Source of the DNA: JANQGH01 sp039030175
GTDB lineage: Bacteria > Pseudomonadota > Alphaproteobacteria > DSM-16000 > Inquilinaceae
DNA: 64,000 nt
Direction: 5' to 3'
NCBI GenBank assembly: GCA_039030175.1
Contig: JBCCER010000001.1
Coordinates: 1 to 64,000 of the forward strand
Shown here: positions 43,216 to 52,276 of the stretch, one piece after another
How positions within the stretch are numbered: the first letter of the stretch is position 1
Layout of the letters: every line of letters begins with the position of its first letter
Notes under the pieces: generated by a model
Told to the model about the DNA's origin: nothing
The model's database searches: none
What the model saw: only the letters and a program-made list of their open reading frames with translations
Program-made: the position numbers and the translations under genes

Positions 43216-44445
43216 CTATTCGGCCGGTTTACCTGCCGATTGCTGGCTTAGATCCGTTGCGTCGGGCTCCTCGGGGACTTGCTCGGGTACGCTGGTTGAA
43301 AAGCGCAGCAGCAAGTACCCAAGCACACCGGAAAGGAGCGAACCACCTAGCACGCCCAGCCGGATACCAGCGCTGTGTTCGGTCGTCTCGAAAGCCAACG
43401 TCCCGATGAACAGACTCATGGTAAAGCCGATGCCCGTAAGCATCGAAACGCCATAGAAGGCGGGCCAGCTTACGCCGGCGGGAAGCTGGCACCAACCCAG
43501 TCTGATCGCACCGTATACACATCCTACGACGCCTAGCTGTTTACCGACGAACAAGCCGAGCAAGATGCCCAGTGGAACGGGTTCGAGCAGGCTGGCTGGC
43601 GTCATACCGGCGAAGGAGACGCCGGCATTGGCGAATGCAAATAGCGGCATGATGCCAAATGCCACCCAATGATGCAGTCGATGCTCCAGGTCTTTGAGCA
43701 ACGAGACTGCACCCGGTTCTTTAGGCTTCAACGGGATGAACATGGCCAGCGCCACGCCGGCGAGTGTGGCATGAACACCTGACTTCAGGACACAGACCCA
43801 GATGAAAATGCCGATCAGTATATACGGGGTGAGGATGAAGACCTTCAGCCGATTGAGGAGGAAGAGCCCGACCAGTCCGACCAACGCCAACAGCAGTGAC
43901 AGAACAGACAAGTCGGCCGTGTAGAAGATGGCGATAATGATGATCGCACCTAGATCATCGATGATGGCGAGCCCGAGCAAGAACACCTTAAGCGACAATG
44001 GAATGCGCGGGCCTAGCAGCGAGAGAACTCCCAACGCAAAGGCGATATCGGTTGCAGCTGGAATGGCCCAACCGTTCATCGTATCGGCTTCGGCTCCCAG
44101 ATTGATAACAACATAGATTGCCGCCGGAACCACCATGCCACCCACCGCGCCAACCGCTGGTAGGGCGGCCCGCTCGCGGGATGACAGCTCGCCTTCCAGC
44201 ACTTCGCGTTTGATTTCCAGGCCGATGAGGAAGAAGAAGATCGCCATCAGCCCGTCGTTGATCCAAAGCAACAAGGGCTTGGCCAGGACGAGCGCCCCGA
44301 CCTGGATCTGAACCGGGGTGTCCAGGAAGCCGTTATAGAGTCCGGCTAACGGCGAGTTAGCCAGCACCAACGCCAAGAGGGCCGCAATTACCAGCAGGAT
44401 GCCGCCGGCAGCCTCCATCTTGAGGAATTCCCGAAGCATGGTCAT
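43216..44445 (-). CDS. nhaA: Na+/H+ antiporter NhaA
   Basis: A 409-residue antiporter with about 12 helices. The conserved ion-binding pair is in LAIIDDLGAIIIIAIFYT. Other family segments are INDGLMAIFFFLIGLEIKRE, GWAIPAATDIAFALGVLSLL and PLFAFANAGVSFAG. It expels sodium in exchange for protons at alkaline pH, which suits a marine or saline habitat. It lies upstream of the aquaporin in the same direction, 118 bases away. Confidence 0.96.
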   Translation of the reverse strand: MTMLREFLKMEAAGGILLVIAALLALVLANSPLAGLYNGFLDTPVQIQVGALVLAKPLLLWINDGLMAIFFFLIGLEIKREVLEGELSSRERAALPAVGAVGGMVVPAAIYVVINLGAEADTMNGWAIPAATDIAFALGVLSLLGPRIPLSLKVFLLGLAIIDDLGAIIIIAIFYTADLSVLSLLLALVGLVGLFLLNRLKVFILTPYILIGIFIWVCVLKSGVHATLAGVALAMFIPLKPKEPGAVSLLKDLEHRLHHWVAFGIMPLFAFANAGVSFAGMTPASLLEPVPLGILLGLFVGKQLGVVGCVYGAIRLGWCQLPAGVSWPAFYGVSMLTGIGFTMSLFIGTLAFETTEHSAGIRLGVLGGSLLSGVLGYLLLRFSTSVPEQVPEEPDATDLSQQSAGKPAE

Positions 44446-44564
44446 GGCGTCATTTGTCTCTTTTGCGGGCTCATTTCAGTTTCATAACTAGAGCGGCGCT
44501 GGGGTTCAACAACAGACGTCGCCATAAGCTGAGGTCAAATGGGCTAAGGCGACCCATTGATCTG

Positions 44565-45173
44565 TCAAACCAGGCCGTGGATTTTAGCGAATGGGTCCCA
44601 AGCAGGGTCACGGTGCCAGTCATATTCGGCAATGGTCGCTACCTTCTCGGCGACGTCCCGACCAAACAGTCTGTCGACGATGGCGAGCGCCATGTCGGTT
44701 CCGGCCGAGACGCCCGATGAGGTCCAGAACTTTCCGTCTTCGACCCAGCGCGCCTGCGCTTGCCATTTCACGTTAGGGCCTTGTGACGTGGCCCATTGAT
44801 AGGAGGCCTTATTGGTCGTGGCCTTGCGGCCGTCAAGCACCCCGGCCTTGGCGAGCAGGGCGCTGCCGGTACAGACGCTGCTGGTCAGCTCGGCGTTCGC
44901 AGATGCCCTGACAATCCAATCCAGCAACGCCTGGTTGCCTATCTCCCGGCGTGTTCCGCCTCCGCCAGGGACAAGAATGATGTCGTACTCGTCCTGGTTT
45001 GCAATTAGGTCATCGATGGCGGTCCTGGGGCCACCGCCACTGGGTACGGGTTCCGGTTGCTCGGCGACCATCTGGATCTCGATCTCGTCGCTCAACAGAC
45101 CAAAAATCTCTAGCGGACCAAACATGTCGAGCAATTCGAAGCCGGGAAAGATCAGCGCACCCAACGTCCTCAT
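44565..45173 (-). CDS. DJ-1/PfpI-family protein (isonitrile hydratase-like)
   Basis: A 202-residue class I glutamine amidotransferase-like protein. The nucleophile elbow is TSSVCTGSALLAKAGVLDGR, and GALIFPGFELLDMFGPLEIF and VPGGGGTRREIG match the InhA/PfpI subgroup; ATTNK after the elbow replaces the ATTHW of isonitrile hydratase. The ATG at 45173 has GGAG seven bases upstream; the GTG at 45179 is less likely. It is the last gene after the Dpp transporter and the VOC gene, 36 bases downstream. Function is undetermined: hydratase, glyoxalase-like or deglycase roles are all possible. Confidence 0.85.
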   Translation of the reverse strand: MRTLGALIFPGFELLDMFGPLEIFGLLSDEIEIQMVAEQPEPVPSGGGPRTAIDDLIANQDEYDIILVPGGGGTRREIGNQALLDWIVRASANAELTSSVCTGSALLAKAGVLDGRKATTNKASYQWATSQGPNVKWQAQARWVEDGKFWTSSGVSAGTDMALAIVDRLFGRDVAEKVATIAEYDWHRDPAWDPFAKIHGLV

Positions 45174-45209
45174 CGGCACTCTCCAGTTCGATCGGCGTTG
45201 CCGCAGTCG

Positions 45210-45884
45210 CTAAGCCACAAGTTCGCAGCTCGGCAGACGGAGCTTAAGAGAACGGCTCGGGTCCTTGTGGGAAATGTTCAGGGTCATTGTCGGACCGACT
45301 GAGTTGTTCCCCAGCGAGAGCATACCGCCCGAAGCCAATTGCAGGAACACCGGGTCAGGTTTTACCGTGTCTGGGTAGCTAAGCTCGACGGAGGTAATCT
45401 CAGAGTATCCACCCGTTACCTGTCGGTCTTTCGGCCGATCCGATCGCCACTGGTCTGGCCGCATCGAACTGGGCGAACGAAACAGCATCGGTTGGCGCGG
45501 ATCGTCGCTTGCAGTCGCAACAGGAAGCGAGCCGCCATCGGGAAAGAACGGAGCCTGATAGCGCCAAGTCTCAAAGGGCAACTCACCACCATCAACTGTT
45601 CGAACCGCGATGCCGAACGGTGAGGCTCCGGTTTCTCGCCAACGGGATCGCTCGGCCAGTCTTGTCCTGACAACGCCAGGCGACGCCAACTCGGCATCAT
45701 CGATCGCCCAAAGCAACTCCAGATAGGCGTTGTCGAAGAAACAGCAGGCGTTTGCGGTTCCTTGGCCGACATGCCGCAATCGGTCATTGATGACGATGCC
45801 GGACTGGGTCAGCCTGCCGACTTCTTGCTCCGCCCCTGGCGGAGTGAATACGAAGACGTGATCGATCTCAAGCTGGGCCGTCAT
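45210..45884 (-). CDS. VOC/glyoxalase-like domain protein
   Basis: A 224-residue protein starting at ATG 45884, 17 bases after the ABC ATPase stop. Its first half fits a glyoxalase-like (VOC) domain: LEIDHVFVFTPPGAEQEVGR, HVGQGTANACCFFDNAYLEL, LLWAIDDAEL. Similar proteins are annotated as glyoxalase-like domain proteins and may bind or isomerise a small substrate; metal residues are not obvious beyond the N-terminal His and the later Glu. The gene's place in the Dpp unit suggests a role in using the imported compound. Confidence 0.75.
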   Translation of the reverse strand: MTAQLEIDHVFVFTPPGAEQEVGRLTQSGIVINDRLRHVGQGTANACCFFDNAYLELLWAIDDAELASPGVVRTRLAERSRWRETGASPFGIAVRTVDGGELPFETWRYQAPFFPDGGSLPVATASDDPRQPMLFRSPSSMRPDQWRSDRPKDRQVTGGYSEITSVELSYPDTVKPDPVFLQLASGGMLSLGNNSVGPTMTLNISHKDPSRSLKLRLPSCELVA

Positions 45885-45901
45885 ACAGCGCAAATCTCTC
45901 G

Positions 45902-46873
45902 CTATCCCACCTGCTCGGCATGATGGCAGGCAACGAGGCGCCCGTCGACGTCCCGTAGCTCGGGCGTTTCTGAAGAGCAGCGATCGGTTGCATAGGGGCA
46001 CCGGCGGTGAAAGGCGCAGCCTGACGGTGGGTTCAGGGGTGACGGCAACTCGCCCTTCAACACGACCCGTTCGGCCCTCCTAGTCGGGTCGACGAACGGC
46101 GTGCTTGCCAGCAATGCCTTGGTGTAGGGGTGCTTCGGGCTGGAGAAAATGGATGTCTTACTGCCATGCTCGACGGGGCGGCCGAGATACATGACCATCA
46201 CGTCGTCTGAGATGTGCTCGACAACACTTAGACCGTGAGAGATGAACAGGTACGCGAGATCGAACTCCGCCTGCAAATCCATCAGCAGGTTTAGGACTTG
46301 GGCCTGGATCGAGACATCGAGCGCCGAAACCGGCTCGTCGGCCACCAGGATGCGCGGGCGCAGCATCAGCGCACGGGCAATGGCGATACGCTGACGCTGG
46401 CCCCCGGAGAACATGTGTGGGTAGCGATTGTAGTGCTCTGGGCGCAGCCCGACCTTCGACAGCATGTCTTGCGCCGCATGCCTGCGGTCGCGCGCTGACA
46501 TGTCGGTGTTGATCTTAAGCGGCTCCTCAAGGATCGAACCGACCTTCTTGCGCGGGTTCAGCGAACCATACGGATCCTGGAATATGATCTGAACGGTTTG
46601 GCGCAAGGATTTGTGCTGCTCCTTGGTTGCACTCGGGACATCAATGTTGTCGATCGTCAACGAACCGCCAGTGGGCGGCTCGATCATCGTCACAAGGCGC
46701 GCAAGGGTCGACTTGCCGCAGCCGGATTCGCCGACCACTGCCAAAGTCTTACCGCTATCGAGGGTGAACGACGCGTCGATTAGGGCCTTCAGCGTCGTAC
46801 TGCCGCGTAGCAGACCACCGCCGACCTCGTAATGCCGGCTTAGGTTCTGGGCAGAGAGCAGGGGGGCGCTCAT
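45902..46873 (-). CDS. Dpp/Opp-type ABC transporter ATP-binding protein (DppF-like)
   Basis: A 323-residue ATPase with Walker A GESGCGKSTL, signature SGGQRQRIAIARAL, Walker B ILVADEPVSALDV and the C-terminal oligopeptide-transporter extension GCAFHRRCPYATDRC. ATGA overlap with the gene upstream. With the DppD-like ATPase it powers the two permeases of this importer. Confidence 0.94.
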   Translation of the reverse strand: MSAPLLSAQNLSRHYEVGGGLLRGSTTLKALIDASFTLDSGKTLAVVGESGCGKSTLARLVTMIEPPTGGSLTIDNIDVPSATKEQHKSLRQTVQIIFQDPYGSLNPRKKVGSILEEPLKINTDMSARDRRHAAQDMLSKVGLRPEHYNRYPHMFSGGQRQRIAIARALMLRPRILVADEPVSALDVSIQAQVLNLLMDLQAEFDLAYLFISHGLSVVEHISDDVMVMYLGRPVEHGSKTSIFSSPKHPYTKALLASTPFVDPTRRAERVVLKGELPSPLNPPSGCAFHRRCPYATDRCSSETPELRDVDGRLVACHHAEQVG

Positions 46874-47838
46874 GCCGGAACCGTTTCCTCGGCGTCAATC
46901 GGATGAAAACAGCGCACCCGACCGTTGCTGTCATCGGTTAACTGAGGGTGCCCGACATGGCATTCCGCGTCGGCCCGGCTGCAACGGGGATTGAACAGGC
47001 AACCATGGGGGCGGTCGAACGGCCCTGGTACGACGCCAGGGATGGTAGGAAGTCGCTTCCGTCCGGCGGCCCGTTCGGGCAGGGCCTCCAGAAGTGCGCT
47101 GGTATAGGGGTGGCGCGGATTTGAGAAAAGCTGCTCGACGTTGCGCTCCTCGACCAATTCGCCAGCATACATGACATTGACGCGCTGGGCGGTTTCGGCG
47201 ACCACGCCCATATCGTGCGTGATCAGGATCAGCGCCATGCCCTGGTCCTGCTGCAACCTCAACAGCAAGTCTAAGATCTGGGCTTGAATGGTCACGTCCA
47301 AAGCCGTGGTCGGCTCGTCCGCGATTAGCAGCTTGGGCCGGCAGGCGATGGCCATCGCGATCATCACGCGCTGGTTCATGCCGCCGGACATCTGGTGTGG
47401 GAAGTTGCCGATGCGCTTCTTCGGGTCGGGAATACCGACCTCGTCCAGCAGGGCGATCGCCTGCTCGCGCAATTCCCGCCGTCGTCCGCCCTGATGGACG
47501 CGCAAGGCCTCAACCAGTTGAAAGCCGACGGTGAAGCATGGGTTCAGGCTCGTCATCGGCTCCTGAAAGATCATCGCGACATCCTTGCCGGTGATCTCCC
47601 GCCGCTTGCGCGGCCGCATGGTCAGGATGTCGTGGCCATCGAATGCGAGTCTGTCGGCGGTCACCTCGCCGGGGAAAGGGATGAGACCCATGAGGGCGAG
47701 CATACTGACACTCTTGCCCGACCCGCTCTCACCCACGATGCCCAGCACCTCGCCTTGATCGATCGTGAAGGACGAGCCGCTGACGGCGTGGAAAGAGCCG
47801 AACCGGACAGTGAGATTTTGAGCTTCGAGCAACGCCAT
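46870..47838 (-). CDS. Dpp/Opp-type ABC transporter ATP-binding protein (DppD-like)
   Basis: A 322-residue ATPase with Walker A GESGSGKSVSMLALMG, signature QMSGGMNQRVMIAMA, Walker B LLIADEPTTALDV and the C-terminal cysteine-containing extension (GCLFNPRCSRADAEC). Its stop overlaps the DppF-like start in ATGA, and it starts four bases after the DppC-like stop. Confidence 0.94.
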   Translation of the reverse strand: MALLEAQNLTVRFGSFHAVSGSSFTIDQGEVLGIVGESGSGKSVSMLALMGLIPFPGEVTADRLAFDGHDILTMRPRKRREITGKDVAMIFQEPMTSLNPCFTVGFQLVEALRVHQGGRRRELREQAIALLDEVGIPDPKKRIGNFPHQMSGGMNQRVMIAMAIACRPKLLIADEPTTALDVTIQAQILDLLLRLQQDQGMALILITHDMGVVAETAQRVNVMYAGELVEERNVEQLFSNPRHPYTSALLEALPERAAGRKRLPTIPGVVPGPFDRPHGCLFNPRCSRADAECHVGHPQLTDDSNGRVRCFHPIDAEETVPA

Positions 47839-47842
47839 GGCG

Positions 47843-48814
47843 CTAACGCTTCAGCTTGGGATCAAGGGCGTCGCGCAGCCCGTCGCCCATCAGGTTGAAG
47901 GACAGCACAGTGAATAGGATCGCAAGGCCCGGGAACGTCACAACCCACCAGGCCCGCTGCATGAACTGCCGAGACTCGGCCAGCAATGTGCCCCATTCAG
48001 GTGTTGGCGGCTGGGCGCCAAGGCCCAGGAAGCCGAGCGCGGCCGTGTCGAGGATCGCTGTCGAAAAGCCGAGCGTTGCCTGCACGATTAAGGGCGCCAT
48101 ACAGTTGGGCAGCACGTTCACGAACATCTGGCGCAAAAGGCCGGCACCGACGACGCTGGACGCGGTGACATAGACCTTGCCGCGCTCGGCGATCACTGAT
48201 GCCCGCGTCAGGCGCGTGTAGCTGGGCAGGACGACGATCGCCACCGCGATCATGGCGTTTTCCAGTCCCGGTCCCAGCACGGCGACGATCGCGATGGCCA
48301 GCAGCAGCGTGGGGACGGACATGATCACGTCCATCAACCGCATGATTATGGCCTCGACAAAGCCGCGGAAGAAACCGGCGGTAAGGCCCAAAATGATGCC
48401 CGTCGCCAGCGAGAGCGTCACCACGATGACGCCGATCGTCAGCGACAGGCGAGCGCCATAGATGATGCGGGACAGGATGTCTCGTCCGAGATCGTCAGTG
48501 CCCAGAATAAATTGCCAAGTCCCATCGGCGTACCAAACCGGCGGCTGCAGCAGTGCGTCGCGGAATTGGGTCTGCGGCAGGTGGGGCGCAACCTGCGGGG
48601 CGAGAACTGCAGCCAAAGCGACGATGACGATAAAGATCAGGCCAGCCAGCGCGCCCTTGTTTTCCGAAAACGCCAGCCAGAACTCAAGCAGCGGATGTGG
48701 CGCTTTCTCCACGCCATCGGCGGTGGACGCAGTAGCGTTGGATCCTTGGCTGTTGGAAGTATCGACGCTCACGGTCTCAGCCACGTCGCCGAATGCGTGG
48801 ATCGACGACCCCAT
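47843..48814 (-). CDS. Dpp/Opp-type ABC transporter permease (DppC-like)
   Basis: An inner-membrane permease of about 310-323 residues: FILGTDDLGRDILSRIIYGA, then GARLSLTIGVIVVTLSLATG, and the EAA-loop region YVTASSVVGAGLLRQMFVNV. The polar Ser/Thr-rich N-terminus is about 40 residues. The only ATG start, at 48814, overlaps the DppB-like gene by 38 bases; GTG codons at 48784 and 48772 are alternatives, and none has a strong ribosome-binding site. Confidence 0.92.
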   Translation of the reverse strand: MGSSIHAFGDVAETVSVDTSNSQGSNATASTADGVEKAPHPLLEFWLAFSENKGALAGLIFIVIVALAAVLAPQVAPHLPQTQFRDALLQPPVWYADGTWQFILGTDDLGRDILSRIIYGARLSLTIGVIVVTLSLATGIILGLTAGFFRGFVEAIIMRLMDVIMSVPTLLLAIAIVAVLGPGLENAMIAVAIVVLPSYTRLTRASVIAERGKVYVTASSVVGAGLLRQMFVNVLPNCMAPLIVQATLGFSTAILDTAALGFLGLGAQPPTPEWGTLLAESRQFMQRAWWVVTFPGLAILFTVLSFNLMGDGLRDALDPKLKR

Positions 48815-49787
48815 AGAGAATATCGACCGTCAAATTGACCAGGATCACCGTTGTTGCGACGAGCAGGATGCCGCCTTGGACGACCGGATAGTCGCGCCTT
48901 GAGATGGATTCGACCAGCCATTTGCCGATGCCTGGCCATGCGAAGATGGTCTCGGTCAAGATCGCGCCTGCAAACAAGGCTCCGACCTGTAACCCAATCA
49001 CCGTGATGACGGGGATCAAGGCGTTGCGAAGGGCATGGATGCCGATCACGCGACGAGGCGACAGCCCCTTTGCCCGTGCCGTCCGGATGTAGTCGTCGGA
49101 CAAGACCTCGAGCATCGACGAACGGGTCATACGTGCGATCACGGCCATTGGGATCGTCGCCAGCGCGGTCGCCGGGAGGATCAAATGGTGTACTGCTGAC
49201 CAGAATGCGCCTGGCTGGCCGGACAGCAGGGAGTCGATCAGCATGAAGCCGGTTACCGGCTCAAAGAAGTATAGCAGGCTGATACGGTTGGTGACCGGCG
49301 TCCAGCCGAGATAGCCGGAGAATACGAGGATCAGGATTAGGGCCCACCAAAAGATGGGCATCGAATAGCCGGTGAGCGCCGCGCCCATCAGCGTGTGGTC
49401 CGGCCATTTGCCGCGATTGATTGCGGCGATAATGCCGGCAGGTAGGCCAAGAACCACGGCGATCAGCATGGCGGAGATGGAGAGTTCCAGCGTCGCCGGA
49501 AATAGCTCAAGAAACTCCGTCAACACGGGCGTTCGGCTGACGAAGGATTCGCCCAAATTGCCGGTCAGAACATTGCCGATATAGGCCAGATATTGCTCGA
49601 TGAGCGGGCGGTCGATGCCGAGTTGAGCAGCGAGTTCGGCGTGACGTTCATCTGACATGCCCCGCTCGCCGGCCATCACCACGATGGGATCGCCAGGAAT
49701 CATGTGGATCAGCGCAAAGGCGAGAATCGTCACGCCGAAGAAAGTAGGAATGACGACGCCTAGCCGACGGAGAACAAAGGACAGCAT
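48777..49787 (-). CDS. Dpp/Opp-type ABC transporter permease (DppB-like)
   Basis: A 336-residue inner-membrane permease starting LSFVLRRLGVVIPTFFGVTI, followed by MIPGDPIVVMAGERG, which is the typical DppB extracytoplasmic start. The EAA-like loop DDYIRTARAKGLSPRRVIGI, and a C-terminal helix ending DILYGVVDPRIRRR, complete the match. It pairs with the DppC-like subunit. Confidence 0.94.
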   Translation of the reverse strand: MLSFVLRRLGVVIPTFFGVTILAFALIHMIPGDPIVVMAGERGMSDERHAELAAQLGIDRPLIEQYLAYIGNVLTGNLGESFVSRTPVLTEFLELFPATLELSISAMLIAVVLGLPAGIIAAINRGKWPDHTLMGAALTGYSMPIFWWALILILVFSGYLGWTPVTNRISLLYFFEPVTGFMLIDSLLSGQPGAFWSAVHHLILPATALATIPMAVIARMTRSSMLEVLSDDYIRTARAKGLSPRRVIGIHALRNALIPVITVIGLQVGALFAGAILTETIFAWPGIGKWLVESISRRDYPVVQGGILLVATTVILVNLTVDILYGVVDPRIRRRG

Positions 49788-49814
49788 TACACAAACGCCT
49801 TGCGCCAGAAGGTA

Positions 49815-49848
49815 GTCGCGGGAAACCCGTTCTTAGGTTTCCCGCGAC
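49815..49848 (-). terminator. Strong intra-operon hairpin between binding protein and permease
   Basis: GTCGCGGGAAACC (49815-49827) and GGTTTCCCGCGAC (49836-49848) form a perfect 13-base-pair stem with an 8-base loop. It lies 25 bases after the binding-protein stop and about 27 bases before the permease start. There is no T tract, so it more likely protects the upstream mRNA 3' end or attenuates transcription than ends it fully. Confidence 0.75.
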
Positions 49849-49873
49849 GGTCTCACTGACGGCAAAGGGTCGA

Positions 49874-51472
49874 CTATTCGGCCAGCGTCACTTCATAAAA
49901 GCCGAACGAACCGAGTGGATCGATGATGTAGCCTTCGACCTCGCTGCGCATCGGCACGAACACAACGGAGTGGGCTACCGTCAGCCACGGAACCTCTTCT
50001 TTGAAGACCGCTTGAGCCTGCTCATAAAGCGGCGTGCGCTCGTCCTGATTGGAGATCGTGCGCGCTTCCTGAATCAGGCTCTCGAATGGCTCATGGCACC
50101 AGCGGGCGCGGTTGTTGCCGACCTCTGCTGCCGCGCAGCCCAATAGATCGTTGAGGAAGTTGTCAGGGTCGCCATTGTCACCCGTCCAGCCGAGCAGGAC
50201 TGTGTCATGCTCGCCATCACGGCTACGCTGTAGGTACTCGCCCCATTCATAGCTGATGATTTCGGCGTCGACGCCGATCTGGGCCCAGTCCTCCTGGATC
50301 AGTTCAGCCATCCGGCGGGCGTTGGGGTTATAGGGCCGTTGCACGGGCATCGCCCAGATGTCTGTCGAAAACCCATCCGGATAACCGGCTTCGGCCAAAA
50401 GCGCGCGAGCCGCGTCGGGATCGTATTCATGATCCACCACCTCGCCGTTCCACGACCACATGGTCGGCGGGATCGGGTTGGTCGCGATCTGTCCAGCGCC
50501 CTGGAACACCGCATCGAGAATGGCCTGGCGGTCGACGGCCATAGCGAGCGCCTCGCGCACATCGCGATTGTCAAACGGTTCGCGCTCGGTATTGAAGGCG
50601 AGGTAGCCGACATTGAGACCTTCCTGGGTCATCACATTGACGTCCTCATTGGCCTCCATCTGCTCCAAATCGGCCGGGTTCGGATAGGCCATGATGTGGC
50701 ATTCGCCGGCCAGCAGCTTTTGGTAGCGCACCTGCGGGTCTGGCGTGATGGAGTAGATTAGGTTCTCGACCCCGGCCGGGCCGCCCCAATAATCGTTGTT
50801 GCGCAAGTACCGGATGACCGCGTCGCGCTGATAGGCCTGGAACACCCAGGGGCCAGTGCCGATCGGCTGCAGATCAAGCTGCTCCGGGGTTCCCGCATCC
50901 ATCATCTGCTCGGCGTACTCTGCTGAGTAGATCGACGCGAAATCCATTGCCAGGTTCGACAGGAACGGCGAGACGGGCTGGGTCAGGTTGAAGCGAACCG
51001 TGTAGTCGTCGACACGATCGATCGACTCGATCAGATCGCCCATGCCCATGCCATTGAAATAGGTATAGGTGCCGCCGGAGATATTGTGGAACGGATGCTC
51101 GGTATCGAGCTGGCGCTCGAACGAGAACATGACGTCGTCGGCGTTGAAGTCGCGTGACGGTGTGAAATAGCCGGTGGAGTGGAACGGTACTCCCTCACGC
51201 AGATTGAACGTGTAGGTCAGGCCGTCATCGGAGACGTCCCAGCTCTCCGCCAGGCCGGGGATTACCGACGTGGTGCCGCGGTCGAACTGAGCTAGCCGAT
51301 TATAGATCGGCGTGGAACTGGCGGTGAAGGTCGTGCCAGCAGTGGAGAGCGCCGGACTGAAGTTCTCCGGGCTGCCCTCGGAGCAAAAAATCAACGTCTG
51401 GGCGCCGGCGCTGGTCGCAAAGGCGGTCGACGCAGCGATCGCCATAACGGATGCGCCAATAAGCTTTTTCAT
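49874..51472 (-). CDS. Dpp/Opp-type ABC transporter substrate-binding protein
   Basis: A 532-residue family-5 solute-binding protein. The ATG at 51472 has GGGAG eight bases upstream. The signal peptide (LIGASVMAIAASTAFATSAG, cleaved before QTL) is followed by LIFCSEGSPENFSPALSTAG, LAESWDVSDDGLTYTFNLRE and GVPFHSTGYFTPSRDFNADD. The late VLLGWTGDNGDPDNFLNDLL is the classic DppA segment for peptide binding, so dipeptides or heme-like ligands are likely substrates. It is the first gene of the importer operon. Confidence 0.94.
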   Translation of the reverse strand: MKKLIGASVMAIAASTAFATSAGAQTLIFCSEGSPENFSPALSTAGTTFTASSTPIYNRLAQFDRGTTSVIPGLAESWDVSDDGLTYTFNLREGVPFHSTGYFTPSRDFNADDVMFSFERQLDTEHPFHNISGGTYTYFNGMGMGDLIESIDRVDDYTVRFNLTQPVSPFLSNLAMDFASIYSAEYAEQMMDAGTPEQLDLQPIGTGPWVFQAYQRDAVIRYLRNNDYWGGPAGVENLIYSITPDPQVRYQKLLAGECHIMAYPNPADLEQMEANEDVNVMTQEGLNVGYLAFNTEREPFDNRDVREALAMAVDRQAILDAVFQGAGQIATNPIPPTMWSWNGEVVDHEYDPDAARALLAEAGYPDGFSTDIWAMPVQRPYNPNARRMAELIQEDWAQIGVDAEIISYEWGEYLQRSRDGEHDTVLLGWTGDNGDPDNFLNDLLGCAAAEVGNNRARWCHEPFESLIQEARTISNQDERTPLYEQAQAVFKEEVPWLTVAHSVVFVPMRSEVEGYIIDPLGSFGFYEVTLAE

Positions 51473-51668
51473 AAGGAAACTCCCTGTTTTGATTTTGCCG
51501 AGATTGTCGGCATTCAAGCGGGCGCACTTCAATCCATGGCGCCGGTTGCTGTTGCGGCGATTATCACCCTCGGCCAAGTAGTGTCAATCGAGCGCTTTGC
51601 ACTTAACGCGGAACGATGGGCGAACGGCGGTTTACGCAAACCTCCGATTCTGCCACCATCCCGAATGG

Positions 51669-52229
51669 CTAGTTAACCCTGGTCGCGGTTGCCAGCGGCC
51701 TTCGGGCTTGGCGCAGGGCGCGGCTGACCAAGCCAGCGGGGTAGGGCGGTTCCAAGGTGCAGCGCCCGCCTAAGGCAAGAAATCCAAAACCCAGATCCGT
51801 GGCCAGAATGGGCGCATTTTCGTCGGTGCGGCGGTAAATTAGGGTCAGCAGCCGAATTCGCGGCCATTCCTCCTCAGGAACCGCAAGACGCAACAGCCGC
51901 GTACCGTAGCGCAGGCAAAACTCTCCAAAATCCGCCAGTTCATCGAGCGCAGTAGCCGTCGGTCGTCTTTGCCCGTCCAATGCGACGGTGACGTCAATCC
52001 GTTCGATGTCCGCGATCCATTGGACCCCCAATTCATGGAGCGTTGGAACGGCTCCAGAGGCGAGGGGAAAGCCAATGCCGCGTTCAATCCCTTCCGTCTG
52101 TGCCGCAAATGCGACGGGGTCATAGGGCCAGGGAGCTTCGGCTTGCGGCTGGTCGCCTGACCCGTCGTCTGGTGTTGGCATACAGGCGGCGACCATGGTC
52201 AACAGCAGCGCGGCAACGACACGTTTCAC
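51669..52229 (-). CDS. Putative lipoprotein, unknown function
   Basis: A 186-residue protein from GTG 52229: VVAALLLTMVAACMPTPDD gives a lipobox VAAC and a lipoprotein signal. The mature protein is Pro/Ala-rich at first and then contains GERGIGFPL-like and WPRIRLLTLIYRRTDENAPI segments; I do not recognise a family. The start is uncertain, with GTG 52238 also possible. It is the last gene after cyclophilin and the DegT aminotransferase in the leftward unit. Confidence 0.68.
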   Translation of the reverse strand: MKRVVAALLLTMVAACMPTPDDGSGDQPQAEAPWPYDPVAFAAQTEGIERGIGFPLASGAVPTLHELGVQWIADIERIDVTVALDGQRRPTATALDELADFGEFCLRYGTRLLRLAVPEEEWPRIRLLTLIYRRTDENAPILATDLGFGFLALGGRCTLEPPYPAGLVSRALRQARRPLATATRVN

Positions 52230-52276
52230 GCTACCCACTTCGGTGCGTGAGCGGCGTGAAAACGCGTTACCGCAGC

